Assembly (NCBI GenBank): GCA_964017185.1
Contig: OZ024870.1
Coordinates: 30,837,621 to 30,901,620 of the forward strand
Origin: Rugalucina vietnamica
Taxonomy: Eukaryota > Mollusca > Bivalvia > Lucinida > Lucinidae
Direction of reading: 5' to 3'
DNA: 64,000 bases
Shown: positions 24,353-36,782 of the stretch, one piece after another
Layout of the letters: every line of letters begins with the position of its first letter
Position numbering within the stretch: the stretch's first letter is position 1
Position numbers and translations under genes: made by a program
The notes under the pieces: model-generated
What the model was told of the DNA's origin: nothing
The model's database searches: none
Seen by the model: only the letters and a program-made list of their open reading frames with translations

Positions 24353-24733
24353 TCTATTTCCATGAAAATATTGTTGAATTATATCTACTTAGGGGGGAGG
24401 GGGGATTAAAAAGTGACCCACAGAATCATTTTGAAGAAACTAGCTTGCATAGCATATTAGAACATAGACTTTTGTGCCTAAATTGTGTTTCGAGGAAATC
24501 CATTTTAGATGGGACACTGAAAAGTAGTGTAGCTTGGTTCACACTACTCAGACATTTTAAAGTTACATTGTGCATGTTTGTCTACGAGGCTGCCTTTGCT
24601 ATATGAGGTCAAACCATTTAATTAAGTTTAAAGGTCACAGAACCGAAGCGACAAAAATGGATTAAATGCATGTAAAATGCACTTATGTTAAACCAAAGAT
24701 CCTGAGTGTTACTCAAGCAAAATGATTCCCGTA

Positions 24734-24739
24734 AATAAA
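24734..24739 (+). terminator. Candidate polyadenylation signal of the nSTAND gene
   Basis: AATAAA about 380 bp after the stop codon, the first canonical hexamer I see downstream. It would give a 3' UTR of about 400 nt. Confidence 0.4.
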
Positions 24740-25625
24740 GTTCTGATTTGCGAATGACCTTCATTAGTGTATAAACAGACAAGACTAGGCGTGAGTTGCA
24801 TAACGCGAACGCTTTGTCGTAGCGCTTTTCTACGTTTAGTTATTGGTCTACGCAATGGTTCGTTGTACGTTAGAGCGCTCTTCGATTGACGATACCAAAA
24901 CGTGTTCAAGACACTGTATTTCGAATTTTGTTTAATAGACTGAACAGATGACTGCTATCACAGACCTCATCACATGTACAGAGAATTTCTTTTCTTCTGC
25001 ACTTGAGTTCAGCACTCGAAATTCATGCGGCCGAAATATTGATGACACCATTTTCATTTCCTTTGTTCCTTAACAACGACTGACTGCTATCTCAGAGGCA
25101 GCTCCAAGGAACGTTACGTAGCGCTCGCGTACGTCTTTTGTAACACACCGTCCGCTGCATGGCAAATACCTGTTGGTCTGAATCTGAATGTTTTACTGGT
25201 GACACGCTAAATGGCATTATTTTACCTGGGGGTTCGGATGGGGGGGGGGGGAGGGGTAAATTAGTCCCTAGAACGCACGAGTGAAGCGAACTTGGATACA
25301 AGTATGATGAGATTCATCTAAAATCATCGAAAAATATTTTACGGCCTATGTCAGCTACAAAAGCAATATGTTTTGGCTGTTTTAGCTCGAAATTAAAGTG
25401 TTCTAGATTTTTCTCAGGTACTGTAGATCACACTCTGCATGCCAATTATCGATATTTGACCAACGCCGGAGTGAAATAGCAATAGAACCTGACCTGGATT
25501 ATGGGTCGTCTAAAAAATAACGTCTCGCCTATTCGCCCAGTGAAATTGTTGCACAATAACATTGGCTGTATAGGCGAGGTGTGTTAGAATCGAATTTATT
25601 GGTTCTGTTATTGTACATATATATG
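24740..25625. other. No gene recognised; G-run
   Basis: Intergenic sequence. A run of 13 G followed by aggggt near 25240-25256 could form a G-quadruplex. No gene seen. Confidence 0.5.
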
Positions 25626-26466
25626 GGGTGCCATTTTACTATTTATATCCTATTTATGGATATCCTAAATGCATTTATATCCACAATTTAGTTAAGAACA
25701 TTCTTAAATCGGTATATGGATATCCTTAATTCCGCTGAATTATGGATATCCATCAATATATTTTAGGATATCCTTTTATGAATTAAGGATGTCCTAAAAT
25801 ACAACTCTATTTAACGGTATCCATAATTCGATTTAAGTATATCCTAAAATGCAATGAATATTGGATATCCACGATTAGATTTATTGATATCCTAAAATTT
25901 ATTTATGGATATCCTAAAATAGGGTTGTATTTTTGGATATCCATAAGTCATTTATGGACATCCTTAAATCACGCCAGAAAGTTATATAAAAGAAAAAGGA
26001 AAGATTTTCAAAACTGCATTTAGGATATCCTTATATTGAATTATGGATATCCTTAAAACAGCCTATGTATGGGTATCCTAAATTCGAATTAAAGATATCA
26101 TAAATTCAAGACTATTTTTGGATATCCATAAATACATTTAAGGAAAAGCTGATTTACGGATATCCTAAAATCGAATTTAGGATATCCTAAATCGAATTAA
26201 GGATAACCTTAATTCAGCATGGTTTTTGGATATACAAAAATGCATTTTAGCATATCCTTAAATGTATTTATAAATTCATTTATGGATATCCTATATTCAT
26301 TTTTGGATATCCATAATTCATTTATGGATATCCTTAAATGATTTAGGATATCCATGATTATTTAAGGATATTCTTAATTCAATCTAGGATATCCATAAAT
26401 GAATTATGGCTATCCAAAATGAATATAGGATATCCATAAATAAGGAATAAATAGTAAAACGGCTCC
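25626..26466. mobile_element. GGATATCC-repeat element with inverted termini, copy B
   Basis: Left end ggtgccattttactatttat and right end aaatagtaaaacggctccc match copy A at 11,760-12,636. The interior is the same kind of array of GGATATCC palindromes, with different spacers. Confidence 0.75.
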
Positions 26467-26924
26467 CCATGCATATAAGCATTTGCTTTACAGTATAAAC
26501 ATATATTTTGTGGTAGGTTTTGAGAAGAAGAAAAAAGTTATAGCATGTATGTAGTTTATAACATTTGTGCACTTTATAAATACCTCATATATATGATATT
26601 GTTTTATTTACCCTAGGAAGCATTATTTTATGTTTATTATTTTAAGTATTGTACAGCTATTTTAATTGTTTTCACATAGAAATTTACATTGAAGATATCT
26701 GATAGAATGTGACCAAAAAGCTTGCTTGTGTAATTGTGAAACAAACATGGAATTCATTCAATTCAACAAGGTCCAAACAAAAGCTATATGCACATCCAGA
26801 TATATATGGTTTAAATTCAAACAAATAAGGAGAAAGATGTATCACCATGCTTTGATGAAACTTGATAAAGTAAATATAAAAAATGTGTTTTAATCAAGTC
26901 TCCAAAATGTGGATAACAAATTAG
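26467..26924. other. No gene recognised
   Basis: AT-rich sequence without recognisable features. Confidence 0.5.
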
Positions 26925-27345
26925 ATATCTTATATAATAAATTAGATATCTATAATGTTTTTTCTCTGAATAAGATATCTTAATTAGCATGAGATATCTA
27001 ATATCTATTTTAAAATATGAGGTAAATTATCTTATTTGACCAGATATCTAGTATGCTAAAATAGATATACAAATACAGATAGCTTATATTCTATTAAAGA
27101 TATCTTATATTGTATATTAGATATCTTATATTCTATAGTAGATATCTAATTTAGTTTAACAAATAAGATATGTTATTTAGTATATAAGATATCTTATTTT
27201 ATTTACCCAATAACAAACCGGTTTCTTTTACTTATATAATGTATCTATCATGTCAATACAGATATCTTATTTATAACCTTATTTAAGATATATATTAATT
27301 CAGATATCTGAATTATTATAGTTAAGATATCTTATTTCCTAATTA
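26925..27345. repeat. AGATATCT palindromic repeat array
   Basis: AGATATCT or one-base variants occur about every 20-30 bp, separated by A/T-rich spacers. It resembles the GGATATCC arrays in style but uses a different palindrome. Termini were not found. Confidence 0.7.
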
Positions 27346-27374
27346 AAGTTATATTATGTCTCATATAGTATGTC

Positions 27375-27735
27375 GTGTACACCTCGGATATGTTTGGTTC
27401 GTCTCAAAACTTTTGCATTCTGAAGAATCACATACAGTATGTCGCGCACATCTCAGATATGTTTGGGTCGTCTGAAAACTTTTGCATTCCAAAGAATCTC
27501 ATACAGCATGTCGCGCACTTCTCAGATATGTTTGGGTCATCTCAAAACTTTTGCAACCTGAAAAATCTCAAACAGTATGTGGCACACATCTCAGATATGT
27601 TTGGGTCATCTCAAAACTTTTGCATTCTGAATAATCTCATACAGCATGTTTGGGACATCTCAAAACTTTTGAATCCTATAGAATCTAATACAGCATGTCC
27701 ATATCATCTCAAAACGTTTGCATTCTGAAGAATTT
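27375..27735. repeat. Minisatellite, ~62-bp units, about five to six copies
   Basis: The unit contains 'cagatatgtttgggtcatct', caaaacttttgcattctga and 'agaatctcatacagcatgt'. Two of these words are shared with the 48-bp minisatellite at 34.07-35.22 kb. A 117-codon frame across it is a by-product. Confidence 0.8.
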
Positions 27736-27839
27736 GATACTGGATTTTTTCCATTCTGTTAGTTCTCTTATATGTAAAAAGTTAAGCAACAAAAATGTCT
27801 AAATGTTAGTAATCTTTGATTAATGTTTACCCTCATGAA

Positions 27840-28160
27840 TAAAAAATTCTGAATCAAGCTGAATCGGTCTGAATTTTTCTGTAACTTGTCTGAATCAGTC
27901 TGAATGATTATTACTCCATCTGAATCTGACTGAACCAGTTTAACTGGTCTCTGAATCCATGCTGAATCCATCTGAATCTTTATGAATTGATTCAGAGGAA
28001 TTCAGATGATCTGAATCTGTCTGAATCTATTCTGAATATTACTTGAGATCTGAATCGGTCTGAAACCATTTCTGAATGATTCAGACTGATATGAATGTTA
28101 AATTACTTGAAGTAATTAGTTATCTGAAGTCTGAATCTGTCTGAATCGACAATCCTGATT
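27840..28160. repeat. CTGAATC-type repeat, left arm
   Basis: A dense irregular array of ctgaatc/tctgaatc words. The opposite-strand version (gattcaga) fills much of 30,775-31,137. Confidence 0.75.
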
Positions 28161-28194
28161 GATTAAGATTAATAATGGGCCTTATTGTAAATAA

Positions 28195-28415
28195 CGTTTG
28201 TTTGTTTGTTTGTGTTGAGGCTTAACGTCCCAGCCAATAATTTTTCAGTCATGTCGGGACAGAGCAAATGCTTCCTGGGTTTAACCAGTACTATAGGGAG
28301 TAAATGTGTCTTGTTCAAGGACACAACATGGTGACGCCTGTGGGAATAGAACCCAGGACCTCTCAATTTGGAGTCTGACGCTCCACCACTACGGCACCAC
28401 GCTCCCTTATATAAA
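28195..28415 (-). mobile_element. tRNA-derived SINE with (CAAA)n tail
   Basis: On the minus strand: a tRNA-like head with A-box tgccgtagtgg and B-box ggttctattcc, then a body including ccttgaacaagacacattta, ending in aacaaacaaacaaac at 28195-28210. It is full length or nearly so. A truncated relative lies at 37,390-37,520. The apparent 85-codon minus frame here is the SINE. Confidence 0.8.
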
Positions 28416-28431
28416 TAATGAAACATTAATT

Positions 28432-29725
28432 AGCTCGCCTGCACGAAGTGCATAGAGCTATTGTAGTCACCTCGGTCGTGCGCGTTTACGTTTACGTTTA
28501 CGTGTGCGTCCGCGTCCGCGTCACACTTTCGGTTAAAGTTTTTTAAAAGTCTATATCTCTTGACCATGTTGATGGATCAAGTTAATACTTTGCATGTTGC
28601 TAGATATTGGTCTGAAGTTTTACGCAGTACCATCATGACCCACCCTGGGTGACCTTGAGGTCAAGGTCACAGACTTAAAAATTTTGTGTTTAAGTTTTTG
28701 GTTAAAGTTTTTTAAAAGTCTATATCTCTTGACCATGTTGATGGATCAAGTTGATACTTTGCATGTTGCTAGATATTGGTCTGAAATTTTACGCAGTACC
28801 ATTATGACCCACCCTGGGTGACCTTGAGGTCAAGGTCACGGACTTAGAAATTTTGTGTTTTAAGTTTTTGGTTAAAGTTTTTGTAAGTCTATATCTCTTG
28901 ACCATATTGATGGATTGAGTTGATTCTTTGCATGTTGCTAGATATTGGTCTGAAGTTTTGCGCAGTACCATTATGACCCACCCTGGGTGACCTTGAGGTC
29001 AAGGTCACGGACTTAGAAATTTTGTGTTTAAGTTTTTGGTTAAAGTTTTTGTAAGTCTATATCTCTTGACCATATTGATGGATTGAGTTGATACTTTGCA
29101 TGTTGCTAGATATTGGTCTGAAGTTTTATGCAGTACCATCATGACCCACTCTCGGTGACCTTGAGGTCAAGGGCACAGACTTAGAAATTTTGTGTTTAAG
29201 TTTTTGATTTAAGTTTTTGTAAGTCTATATCTCTGGACCATGTTGATTGATCGAGTTGATGCTTTGCATTTTGGTAGATATTGGTCTGAAGTTTTATGCA
29301 GTACCATCATGACCTACCCTGGGTGTCCTTGAGGTCAAGGTCACAGACTTAGATATTTTGTGTTAAATTTTTTGGTTAAAGTCTAAATCTCTTGAACATG
29401 TTGATGGATAAAGTTGATACTTGCATGTTGATAGATATTGGTCTCAGGTTTTATGCTGTACATCACAACTCACCTGGATGACCTTGAGGTCAGGGTCACG
29501 GACTTGGAAGTTTTGTGTTTCAGTTTTGGTTAATGTTTTTATAAGTCTATATCTCTTGAACATGTAGATTGATCAAGTTGATACTTTGCATTGGTCTGAA
29601 GTTTTATGTTGTACCATCATGACCCACCTGAGTGACCTTGAGGTCAAGGTCATGGGTCATAGATTTTAACAGATGTAGTGGCAAAGCACAAGTCAGGCGA
29701 GCTACGCTGTCCTGCGACAGCTCTT
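28432..29725. mobile_element. Element with seven ~154-169-bp internal tandem repeats carrying TCAAGGTCA
   Basis: The ends carry agctcgcctg and its complement caggcgagct. Inside, a unit with 'tatatctcttgaccatgttg', 'gatattggtctgaagtttta' and 'tgaccttgaggtcaaggtca' repeats. The last word starts at 28650, 28819, 28988, 29156, 29324, 29479 and 29633. Just inside the left end is a short GTTTAC/GTCCGC repeat. No coding frame. Confidence 0.75.
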
Positions 29726-29804
29726 ATTTTAAATTATCCCCCCCATACAAACACACACCCAGACCTGGGATACCAGGGAGTTTGACTTTTCATCCAGCAA
29801 GCTT

Positions 29805-29825
29805 TTCACTGGGGGGGGGGGGGAC
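29805..29825. repeat. G-run
   Basis: An almost pure G tract of about 14 bases (ctgggggggggggggaca). Confidence 0.8.
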
Positions 29826-30149
29826 AGTCATTTAATTATGACGGGTAAAAACCCTGCTAATTCCCCCCTTGTCTGTTTAGTTTTCATTACACTGCCAAAT
29901 TTATATAGGCTCAAACCCTTTGGTAGGATGTCATAAAACCTCTAATCAGTTTAAAGTAAAAATGCTTTATGATACATGTAAGTTGTTGTCAAAGTGTGGG
30001 TAAAAGGAAATTATACAGCAGTAAAACATTTTTGACAACTGTATTCTATATTTTAAACTCTAGCCCCACCCAAGCCAAGGACACAAGAACCACATGACCA
30101 CAATAGCTCTTTGCAGTGCAGTCGAGCTTATTTACAATTCTCTCTTATT

Positions 30150-31137
30150 TTCTGAATAGCTTCTGGATTCTGTCTGAATCTGTCTGAATCATCTGAATCT
30201 GTCTGAATCATTCTGAATGATTGTCCTTTTCTAAATGTCTGCAGAAGAGAGGTCAAACTCAACAGAAATCTCTATTTAGTAGGCTTTTACTTAATCTTAA
30301 GATCTGACTGATGAGGGAAACTAACAGAAACGTGTCAAGAACATGTTTAAGAATTAAATGGCTGCTTGAACATACCTATTATGCATGCATTGCTCTGAAA
30401 TTCATTTTTGTACCTAAATATCCTTACTCCACCCACATCAAATACATGTTATATGCTTGAATATCAGATATCTTTTGAACCAGTAGTTGGATTTTTACCA
30501 AACTTTCACAGATACATGATTGAGAGAGGGGAAAGAGTTGATTAGATTTTGATGACCTTGACCTAATTGTCAAGGCCACCAGCTCATGAAAAGTATTTGA
30601 ATTAGCTTTTCTGGGCGGATATCTTCAAAATAAATGGATGGATTATGACCAAACTTGCAGAGAAACATTTTTTGAGAAGACTAGAGTAGATTAGATTAGT
30701 TAGACCTTGACCTAATTTCCAAGGTCACCAGCCCATTGAAAATAATATGCTGATGAGGGTCAGACGTCTGAATCTTGTCTGAATCTTTCTGAATTTTTCC
30801 CAATTTCAGCAAAGATTCAGATAAGCAATGATTTGATGATTCAGACAAATTCAGAATGGATTCAGACAGATTCAGAAGAAGATTCAGATGTCTGAATATG
30901 TCCCAATTTCAGCAAAGATTCAGACATGCAGTAATTTGATGATTCAGACAAATTCAGAATGGATTCAGAAGAAGATTCAGACAAGATTCAGACAAGATTC
31001 AGACAGATTCAGATGTCTGAATCTGTCTGAATCTGTCCCAATTTCAGCAAAGATTCAGACATGGATTCAGACAAATTCAGACATGGATTCAGACTGATTC
31101 AGAAGATGATTCAGACAGATTCAGACATGATTTTTCC
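30150..31137. repeat. CTGAATC/GATTCAG repeat, right arm, with a two-unit tandem repeat inside
   Basis: ctgaatc words at 30160-30220, then gattcaga-rich sequence from about 30775 to 31137, largely complementary to the left arm at 27.8-28.2 kb. Between them, 30,440-30,745 holds two units sharing 'gaccttgacctaatt' and 'aaggtcaccagc'. Open frames here are repeat by-products. Confidence 0.65.
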
Positions 31138-31361
31138 ATAAGGGTAGCAACCATGGTATACTGATGAGTATCTATAAATCTTGCTGTTCCTTTTCTGAAG
31201 TGCAAATCACAGTAGCGGTACAAGCCCAAGCTAAATAAGTACTAAGCCCTAAAAGCAATTTTTCAGCTAAATAAGTACTTATATAAATTCACATTTCTTC
31301 CTCCTACTTGTATAAAGTCACATTCCTTCCTCCAAGACACAAACTAGATTTATTTGACAGA

Positions 31362-32599
31362 CTTATTATACCCCCCGCCAAAACAAAGTTTTAAGGGGGG
31401 TATACTGTTTTCACGTTGTCCGTCCGTCCGTCCGTCCGTCCGACTTATTATACCCCCCGCCAAAACGAAGTTTTAAGGGGGGTATACTGTTTTCACGTTG
31501 TCCGTCCGTCCGTCCGTCCGTGCGTCCGTCCGTAACGTTTTGTTTCTTTAATATCTTGAAGACCCATTGATGGAATTTCATGAAACTTTGGAGGCATCTG
31601 CATATCTATGGGGCAAATATGTACATGCAAAAATTAAGGGCTAGGGATCAGGCCCTTTTGAGTTACTTCCCTTTATAGTTCTTGATGCCTTTTGTATACA
31701 GTGAAGATAGTGCATTTACGGGCCGATCAACTCCTACCACAGTTTTTGTTGGAACTTTTTGATATTTTGCCTAAATGATGTAGACCCATTGGGCATATGC
31801 ATGAAGAAATGTTATTGCGAAAAAATAATTTTTGACAAAATGACAGCTATGAGAACTTAGGCAATTTTCTTACTATTTTTTACAGGTAAGGGCTTTCATG
31901 GGCCGATCAACTCCTACCACACTGGGCACAGTTTTTGATGGAACAATTTGATATCATGCCTACATGATGTACACCCATTGGACATTTGCATGAAGAAATT
32001 TTATTGTGAAAAAGTAATTTTTGACAAAATTACAGCTATGAGAACTTAGGCAATTTTCTTACTATTTTTTAAAGGTAAGGGCTTTCACGGGCCGATCAAC
32101 TCCTACCACAGTTTTTGATGGAACAATTTGATATTATGCCTACATGATGTACACCCATTGGACATTTGCATGAAGAAATTTTATCATGAAAAAATAATTT
32201 TTGACAAAATTACAGCTATGAGAGCTTAGACAATTTTTCTTTGTTTTTTTACAGGTATGGGCTTTCACGGGCCGATCAACTCCTACCACAGTTTTTGATG
32301 GAACAATTTGATATCATGCCAACATGATGTACACCCATTGGACATTTGCATGAAGAATTTTTATTGTGAAAAAATAATTTTTGATAAAATGACAGCTATC
32401 AGAACTTAGACAATTTTTCTTAGTTTTTTCTTACAGGTAAGGGCCTTCACGGGCCGATCAACTCCTACCACAGTTTTCTGTGGAACAATTTGATATCATG
32501 CCTACATGATGTACACCCATTGGACATTTGCATGAAGAAATTTTATTGCCAAAATAATTTTTGTGGTAAACTGTTACCCTGTGGGGGGTATTTAATAAG
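31362..32599. mobile_element. TIR element with five ~180-bp internal repeats
   Basis: Ends: cttattataccccccgcc on the left (also duplicated at 31443) and the complement of ggggggtatttaataag on the right. Inside, a unit beginning 'gggccgatcaactcctacca' repeats at about 31720, 31900, 32090, 32271 and 32453. Short (CCGT)n tracts lie near the left end. No transposase frame. Confidence 0.75.
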
Positions 32600-33345
32600 C
32601 ATTGCTTATTGACTCTTTTTTCATTCTTCCTATATTGAATTATGGCAGCGAAGTATGGGAACTCTCACAGGCTACTGCTATCAAAAGGGTACACTTGCAA
32701 TTTTGCAAACGGCTATTAGGTGTAAGGAAGATAGCACAAAATGATTTTATACTGGACTTCTTGTATTACAATGTGGTATTTACTTATCATTAAATTCTGG
32801 TTTAAGATATTGTCTAGTGGAAGTACTAAGTACATGTATATAAAATGATTGTATGATATAATGTAAAACGATTTAAAAAGAAATCGGGATCTCATAAATT
32901 GGGCATCTCTTTTATGGAATTTAATTTTTTCAATGAAGTGTAGCCACAACAATGAGTAGGTAACTATAATAGTTTTATTTCTGTATTCAAACAAAGATTT
33001 TATACAAACCTGGCATTCAAGAACTTAGTTGAAGAATCTTCGAGATCAGTATTTTGGTACAGTCCAGTTTCAACCCAACCTTGATAATGTGAATGTCTCG
33101 AAATATTCAATTGCCTATATAGTAAATTATGGCTGCCATCTCATAGATTGAAAGTTGAAGCAGGCAGATGGGTAAAACCAAATAGAGTTACGTTGAAAGA
33201 GAGAAAATACTTTTTCTGTAATGTTGTCGAAGACAAATTTCATTTTGTTTTAGAATGTTCTGTCTATAAAGAGTGAAGGAAAACATACATTTCAAAATTC
33301 TTTTGGAAACAACATGCATAAATTCATAGAACTAATTCTGCAATG
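32600..33345 (+). pseudogene. Fossil LINE reverse-transcriptase ORF, C-terminal half
   Basis: Pieces in several frames match the end of a non-LTR ORF2: LNYGSEVWELS then HLQFCKRLLGVRK at 32629-32733, and further on HRLKVEAGRWVKPNR then a FCNVVEDKFHFVLECSVY knuckle near 33150-33273, and KTYISKF. Stops and frameshifts break it. It starts exactly where the adjacent TIR element ends. Confidence 0.75.
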
Positions 33346-33768
33346 TAATGTTGTTATTTGTAAGTAAATAAATAGTTTTATCCCGAGACATGCCTTGTAT
33401 TTCGTTTTGATAAGGCACGTTGTAGGAGTCATGGGTATATATTTTCGATCGGATGCCTCCAGCTGTTCTTGCTGGACAGTAAGGGCAGTTTGGAGAATCA
33501 GACTGAGGTAGTGCTTAGTACATGTACTTCTAATACATGTACTTCTAATAATTTTGTCGTTTTTACTCGTTTTGGATTGCTCATGTGGTTTTATACATCG
33601 ACACGTTTCTATCAAATGCTAAATATTTGTCTAGCTACATGTTCATTTAGGTATATGCCGGTAATAAAGCGAAAAAGTACACCTGTATGTATGTATATTA
33701 TTAATTTCATGCTATTTACATATTTTATATACCACTGTCACCTGTCATCTATCATGAGGCTTGGTTAG
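33346..33768. other. No gene recognised
   Basis: AT-rich sequence with short incidental frames on both strands and a small duplication of tacatgtacttctaata at about 33520-33550. Confidence 0.45.
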
Positions 33769-33975
33769 GGGGGTAGGCAATATCCCATATCCCTAATTAA
33801 AACCGTCCAAAATATCCCATATCCCAAAATTAATTTAACTCGTATCCGAAAATAAATTCCAATATATCATATCCCAAAATTCCTAAATATCCCATATCCC
33901 AAAATAAAAAAAACACAAATATACCAGTATCCCTTAACAAAATAGGCCAATATCCCGTATCCCAAAATACCCTAT
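33769..33975. repeat. ATATCCCATATCCC repeat
   Basis: About ten irregularly spaced atatccc/catatccc words over 200 bp. Confidence 0.8.
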
Positions 33976-34060
33976 ACAAGCCTCTATCATGTAACATTTT
34001 GTATCCTCATGGGCTTTATATTAGCCTTTCAGAGTTCTGAATAAATTTCTGTTTCTGTTT
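33976..34060 (+). mobile_element. LINE 3' end fragment with tttctg tail
   Basis: Ends gagttctgaataaatttctg followed by tttctgtttcg, the same AATAAA-plus-microsatellite tail seen at 5.1-5.3 kb. Confidence 0.5.
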
Positions 34061-34066
34061 CGTTTG

Positions 34067-35215
34067 GTCACCTCAAAACTTTTGCACTCTGAAGAATCTG
34101 GTACTGCATGTTGAGTAATCTAAAAACTTTTGCATTCTGAAGAATCCCATACAGAATATTTGCGTAATGTCAAAACTTTTGCATTCTGAAGAATCTGATA
34201 CCGCATAATGAGTCATGACAAAACTTTTGCATTCTGAAGAATCTGATACCGCATAATGGGTCATGTCAAAACTTTTGCACTCTGAAGAATCGGATACCGT
34301 ATAATGAGTCATATCAAAACTTTTGCATTCTGAAGAATCTGATACCGCATAATGAGTCATGTCTAAACTTTTGCATTCTGAAGAATCGGACACCGCATAA
34401 TGAGTCATATCAAAACTTTTGCATTCTGAAGAAGCTGATACCGCATAATGAGTCATGTCAAAACTTTTGCATTCTGAAGAATCGGATACCGCATAATGAG
34501 TCATATCAAAACTTTTGCATTTTGAAGAATCCCATATAGAATATTTGCATCATCTCAAAACTTTTGCATTCTGAAGAAGCTGATACCGCATAATGAGTCA
34601 TGTCAAAACTTTTGCATTCTGAAGAATCGGATACCGCATAATGAGTCATATCAAAATTTTTGCATTCTGAAGAATCCCATACAGAATGTTTGTGTCATCT
34701 CAAAACTTTTTCATTCTGAAGAATCTGATACCGCATGTTGTGTCATCTCCAAACTTTTGCATTCTGAAGAATTCCATACAGAATATTTGCACCATCTCAA
34801 AACTTTTGCATTCTGAAGAATCTGATACCGCATAATGAGTCATGTCAAAACTTTTGCATTCTGAAGAATCTGATACCGCATGTTGTGTCATCTCAAAACT
34901 TTTACATTCTGAAGAATCTGATACCGCATAATGAGTCATGTCAAAACTTTTGCATTCTGAAGAATCTGATACCGCATAATGAGTCATATTAAAACTTTTG
35001 CATTCTGAAGAATCTGATACCGCATAATGAGTCATGTCAAAACTTTTGCATTCTGAAGAATCTGATACCGCATAATGAGTCATGTCAAAACTTTTGCATT
35101 CTGAAGAATCTAATACCGCATAATGATTCATGTCAAAACTTTTGCATTCTGAAGAATCTGATACCGCATAATGAGTCATGTCAAAACTTTTAGATCCTTA
35201 AGAATCTGATACTAC
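34067..35215. repeat. Minisatellite, 48-bp unit, about 24 copies
   Basis: The unit joins aaaacttttgcattctgaag, aatctgataccgcataatga and gtcatgtc, total 48 bp. Because 48 is a multiple of three and the minus strand lacks stops in one frame, reading frames of 143 and 159 codons appear there (16-residue repeat MTHYAVSDSSECKSFD). Variant units (catacagaatatttgc type) recur at intervals, suggesting higher-order structure. No start context, splice site or non-repetitive coding flank supports a real gene. Confidence 0.9.
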
Positions 35216-35349
35216 ATGTTATTTTGGGGGACTCACTTGCTACGGCAAAAGTCATTTGGCCTTCTTTACCCAAAAATATCATGATTCATCAAGTAAGTAT
35301 GCAGAAGATAGTAGAAGTGAGCTGCCCCCAAGAAAGAGCCAATATTTTT

Positions 35350-35840
35350 TAATTATGCCCCCAACTTAGAAGTTTGAGGGGCATATTGGTTTGGGTCTGT
35401 GCAGTGCGTCCAGTACATGAGTAATGCTTTACTACCCTTAGCACTCGGTCAAGAACCATTAGAGCTAGGTAGGATCTTGAAATTTGGAATGTGGTTTTCA
35501 TATGAAAAAAAAACTTAACATGTGTTATGGACTTGGTCATATGACATGCATGTGGTTTGGATATAATCCTCAGATTATTTTTTGTCATTTTTTTTTTTTT
35601 TTTGTTTTTTTTACAATTTGAACTTAGTCATTTTGGGGGCATTTTAGTGATCCTTTAGAGGGTACATTGTGTGTGCAACTCCTCCTACAGTTTCATGCCA
35701 ATTCTTTTAAAACTTTACAGGTGAACATGCTTTGAAGATATGCATGTGCTTTCGATGTAATCCTCAGATTATTTCTGTCGTTTTTTTTTTTACAATTTCG
35801 ACTTAGTTATTTTTCGGGCATTTTCAGTAAGTCTCACATT
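35350..35840. repeat. Mobile-element-like repeat with ttatgcccccaac end
   Basis: Begins taattatgcccccaacttag with a nearby complementary ggggcatatt. Two units share 'tcctcagattattt', a T-run and 'acaatttgaacttagtcatt', near 35560-35630 and 35760-35820. No coding frame. Confidence 0.5.
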
Positions 35841-36782
35841 TGTCCCTCAAACCCACACCAGACACAGTTGTGAGATGATCGAATGATTAAGGGCAGTAAT
35901 AAAACCAGCACTCTCAACGACTTGGCCATGGAGGTGGCCTTAAACCTGTTAGAGGCATAGTGTTTCACATTTTCTAGTTTATGTAAATTGTAGAAATTTA
36001 TGTTTCTTGTGTTAAGTTTATAGCATTAGAAATGATGATTGGTATTTATGTTAGTTATGAATGAATAAACTATGTACCGGTATAAATTTATCAACTTGTT
36101 TATTGTGTATAAAATGAGAATAATTTTATTTACTGTTTATTTGGTTTAAGGTCTGCTATAATATTTATCAAGTTCTTTTATGCTCAACAGGTATCATTGA
36201 TCAGACTTTTTAACATTGATAACTTTGGTAACTACATCTGCATTATACCAACATCAAGTTAGATAGCCCCTTAGTGGCGTTATGCAATTCAGTGATAGTA
36301 GCATTGATCATGACAAAAAATTGATGTTTATAGTTGTTGTTTAATGTAGATAGCAATCATATAGAAAAGCACAGATCTGACAAAAGGGTCATATGGACAT
36401 TCTAGTGCTTTTTTCTTATTGAATTGAAATTTCAAAAACACCTGAATTTTCATTATTTGGCATGTTCTTACATTTTCGTCAAACGGCTTTTATCTTGAAA
36501 CACAATCAAAGACATAAATATTTTAATAGAACAAAGTGTTTTGTATCATGTATTTTACCACGACAACAGTTGTGCCATGTTGACTGCCCACCCTTTTTAA
36601 ACAAGCAATGCAATTTCTAATGCATGTTAAACGCCAAGGTGTGTGATTTAATTGTCCTTGTCTTTTGCACAATGTGTTAAGTGGCACAGATGTTAAGGTT
36701 CCAGAATCACAAAGAATTCTAGGAAATTTAAGTCTTGTGTTCATAATATAGATGATGAAACCAAAAGTCATCAACTTCAAAA
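35841..36782. other. No gene recognised
   Basis: AT-rich. The 110-codon minus frame over 36523-36855 runs into the neighbouring MITE and shows no domain. Confidence 0.45.

Noticed and set aside
27375-27728. 117-codon frame with repeated SDMFGSSQNFC
   Set aside because: Minisatellite translation; unit length varies and no gene context is present.
34073-35179. 143- and 159-codon repeat proteins on the minus strand
   Set aside because: The 48-bp unit is a multiple of three, so an open frame is expected by chance; nothing outside the repeat supports a gene.
34067-35215. CRISPR array
   Set aside because: Units are contiguous 48-bp repeats without unique spacers and the genome is eukaryotic.
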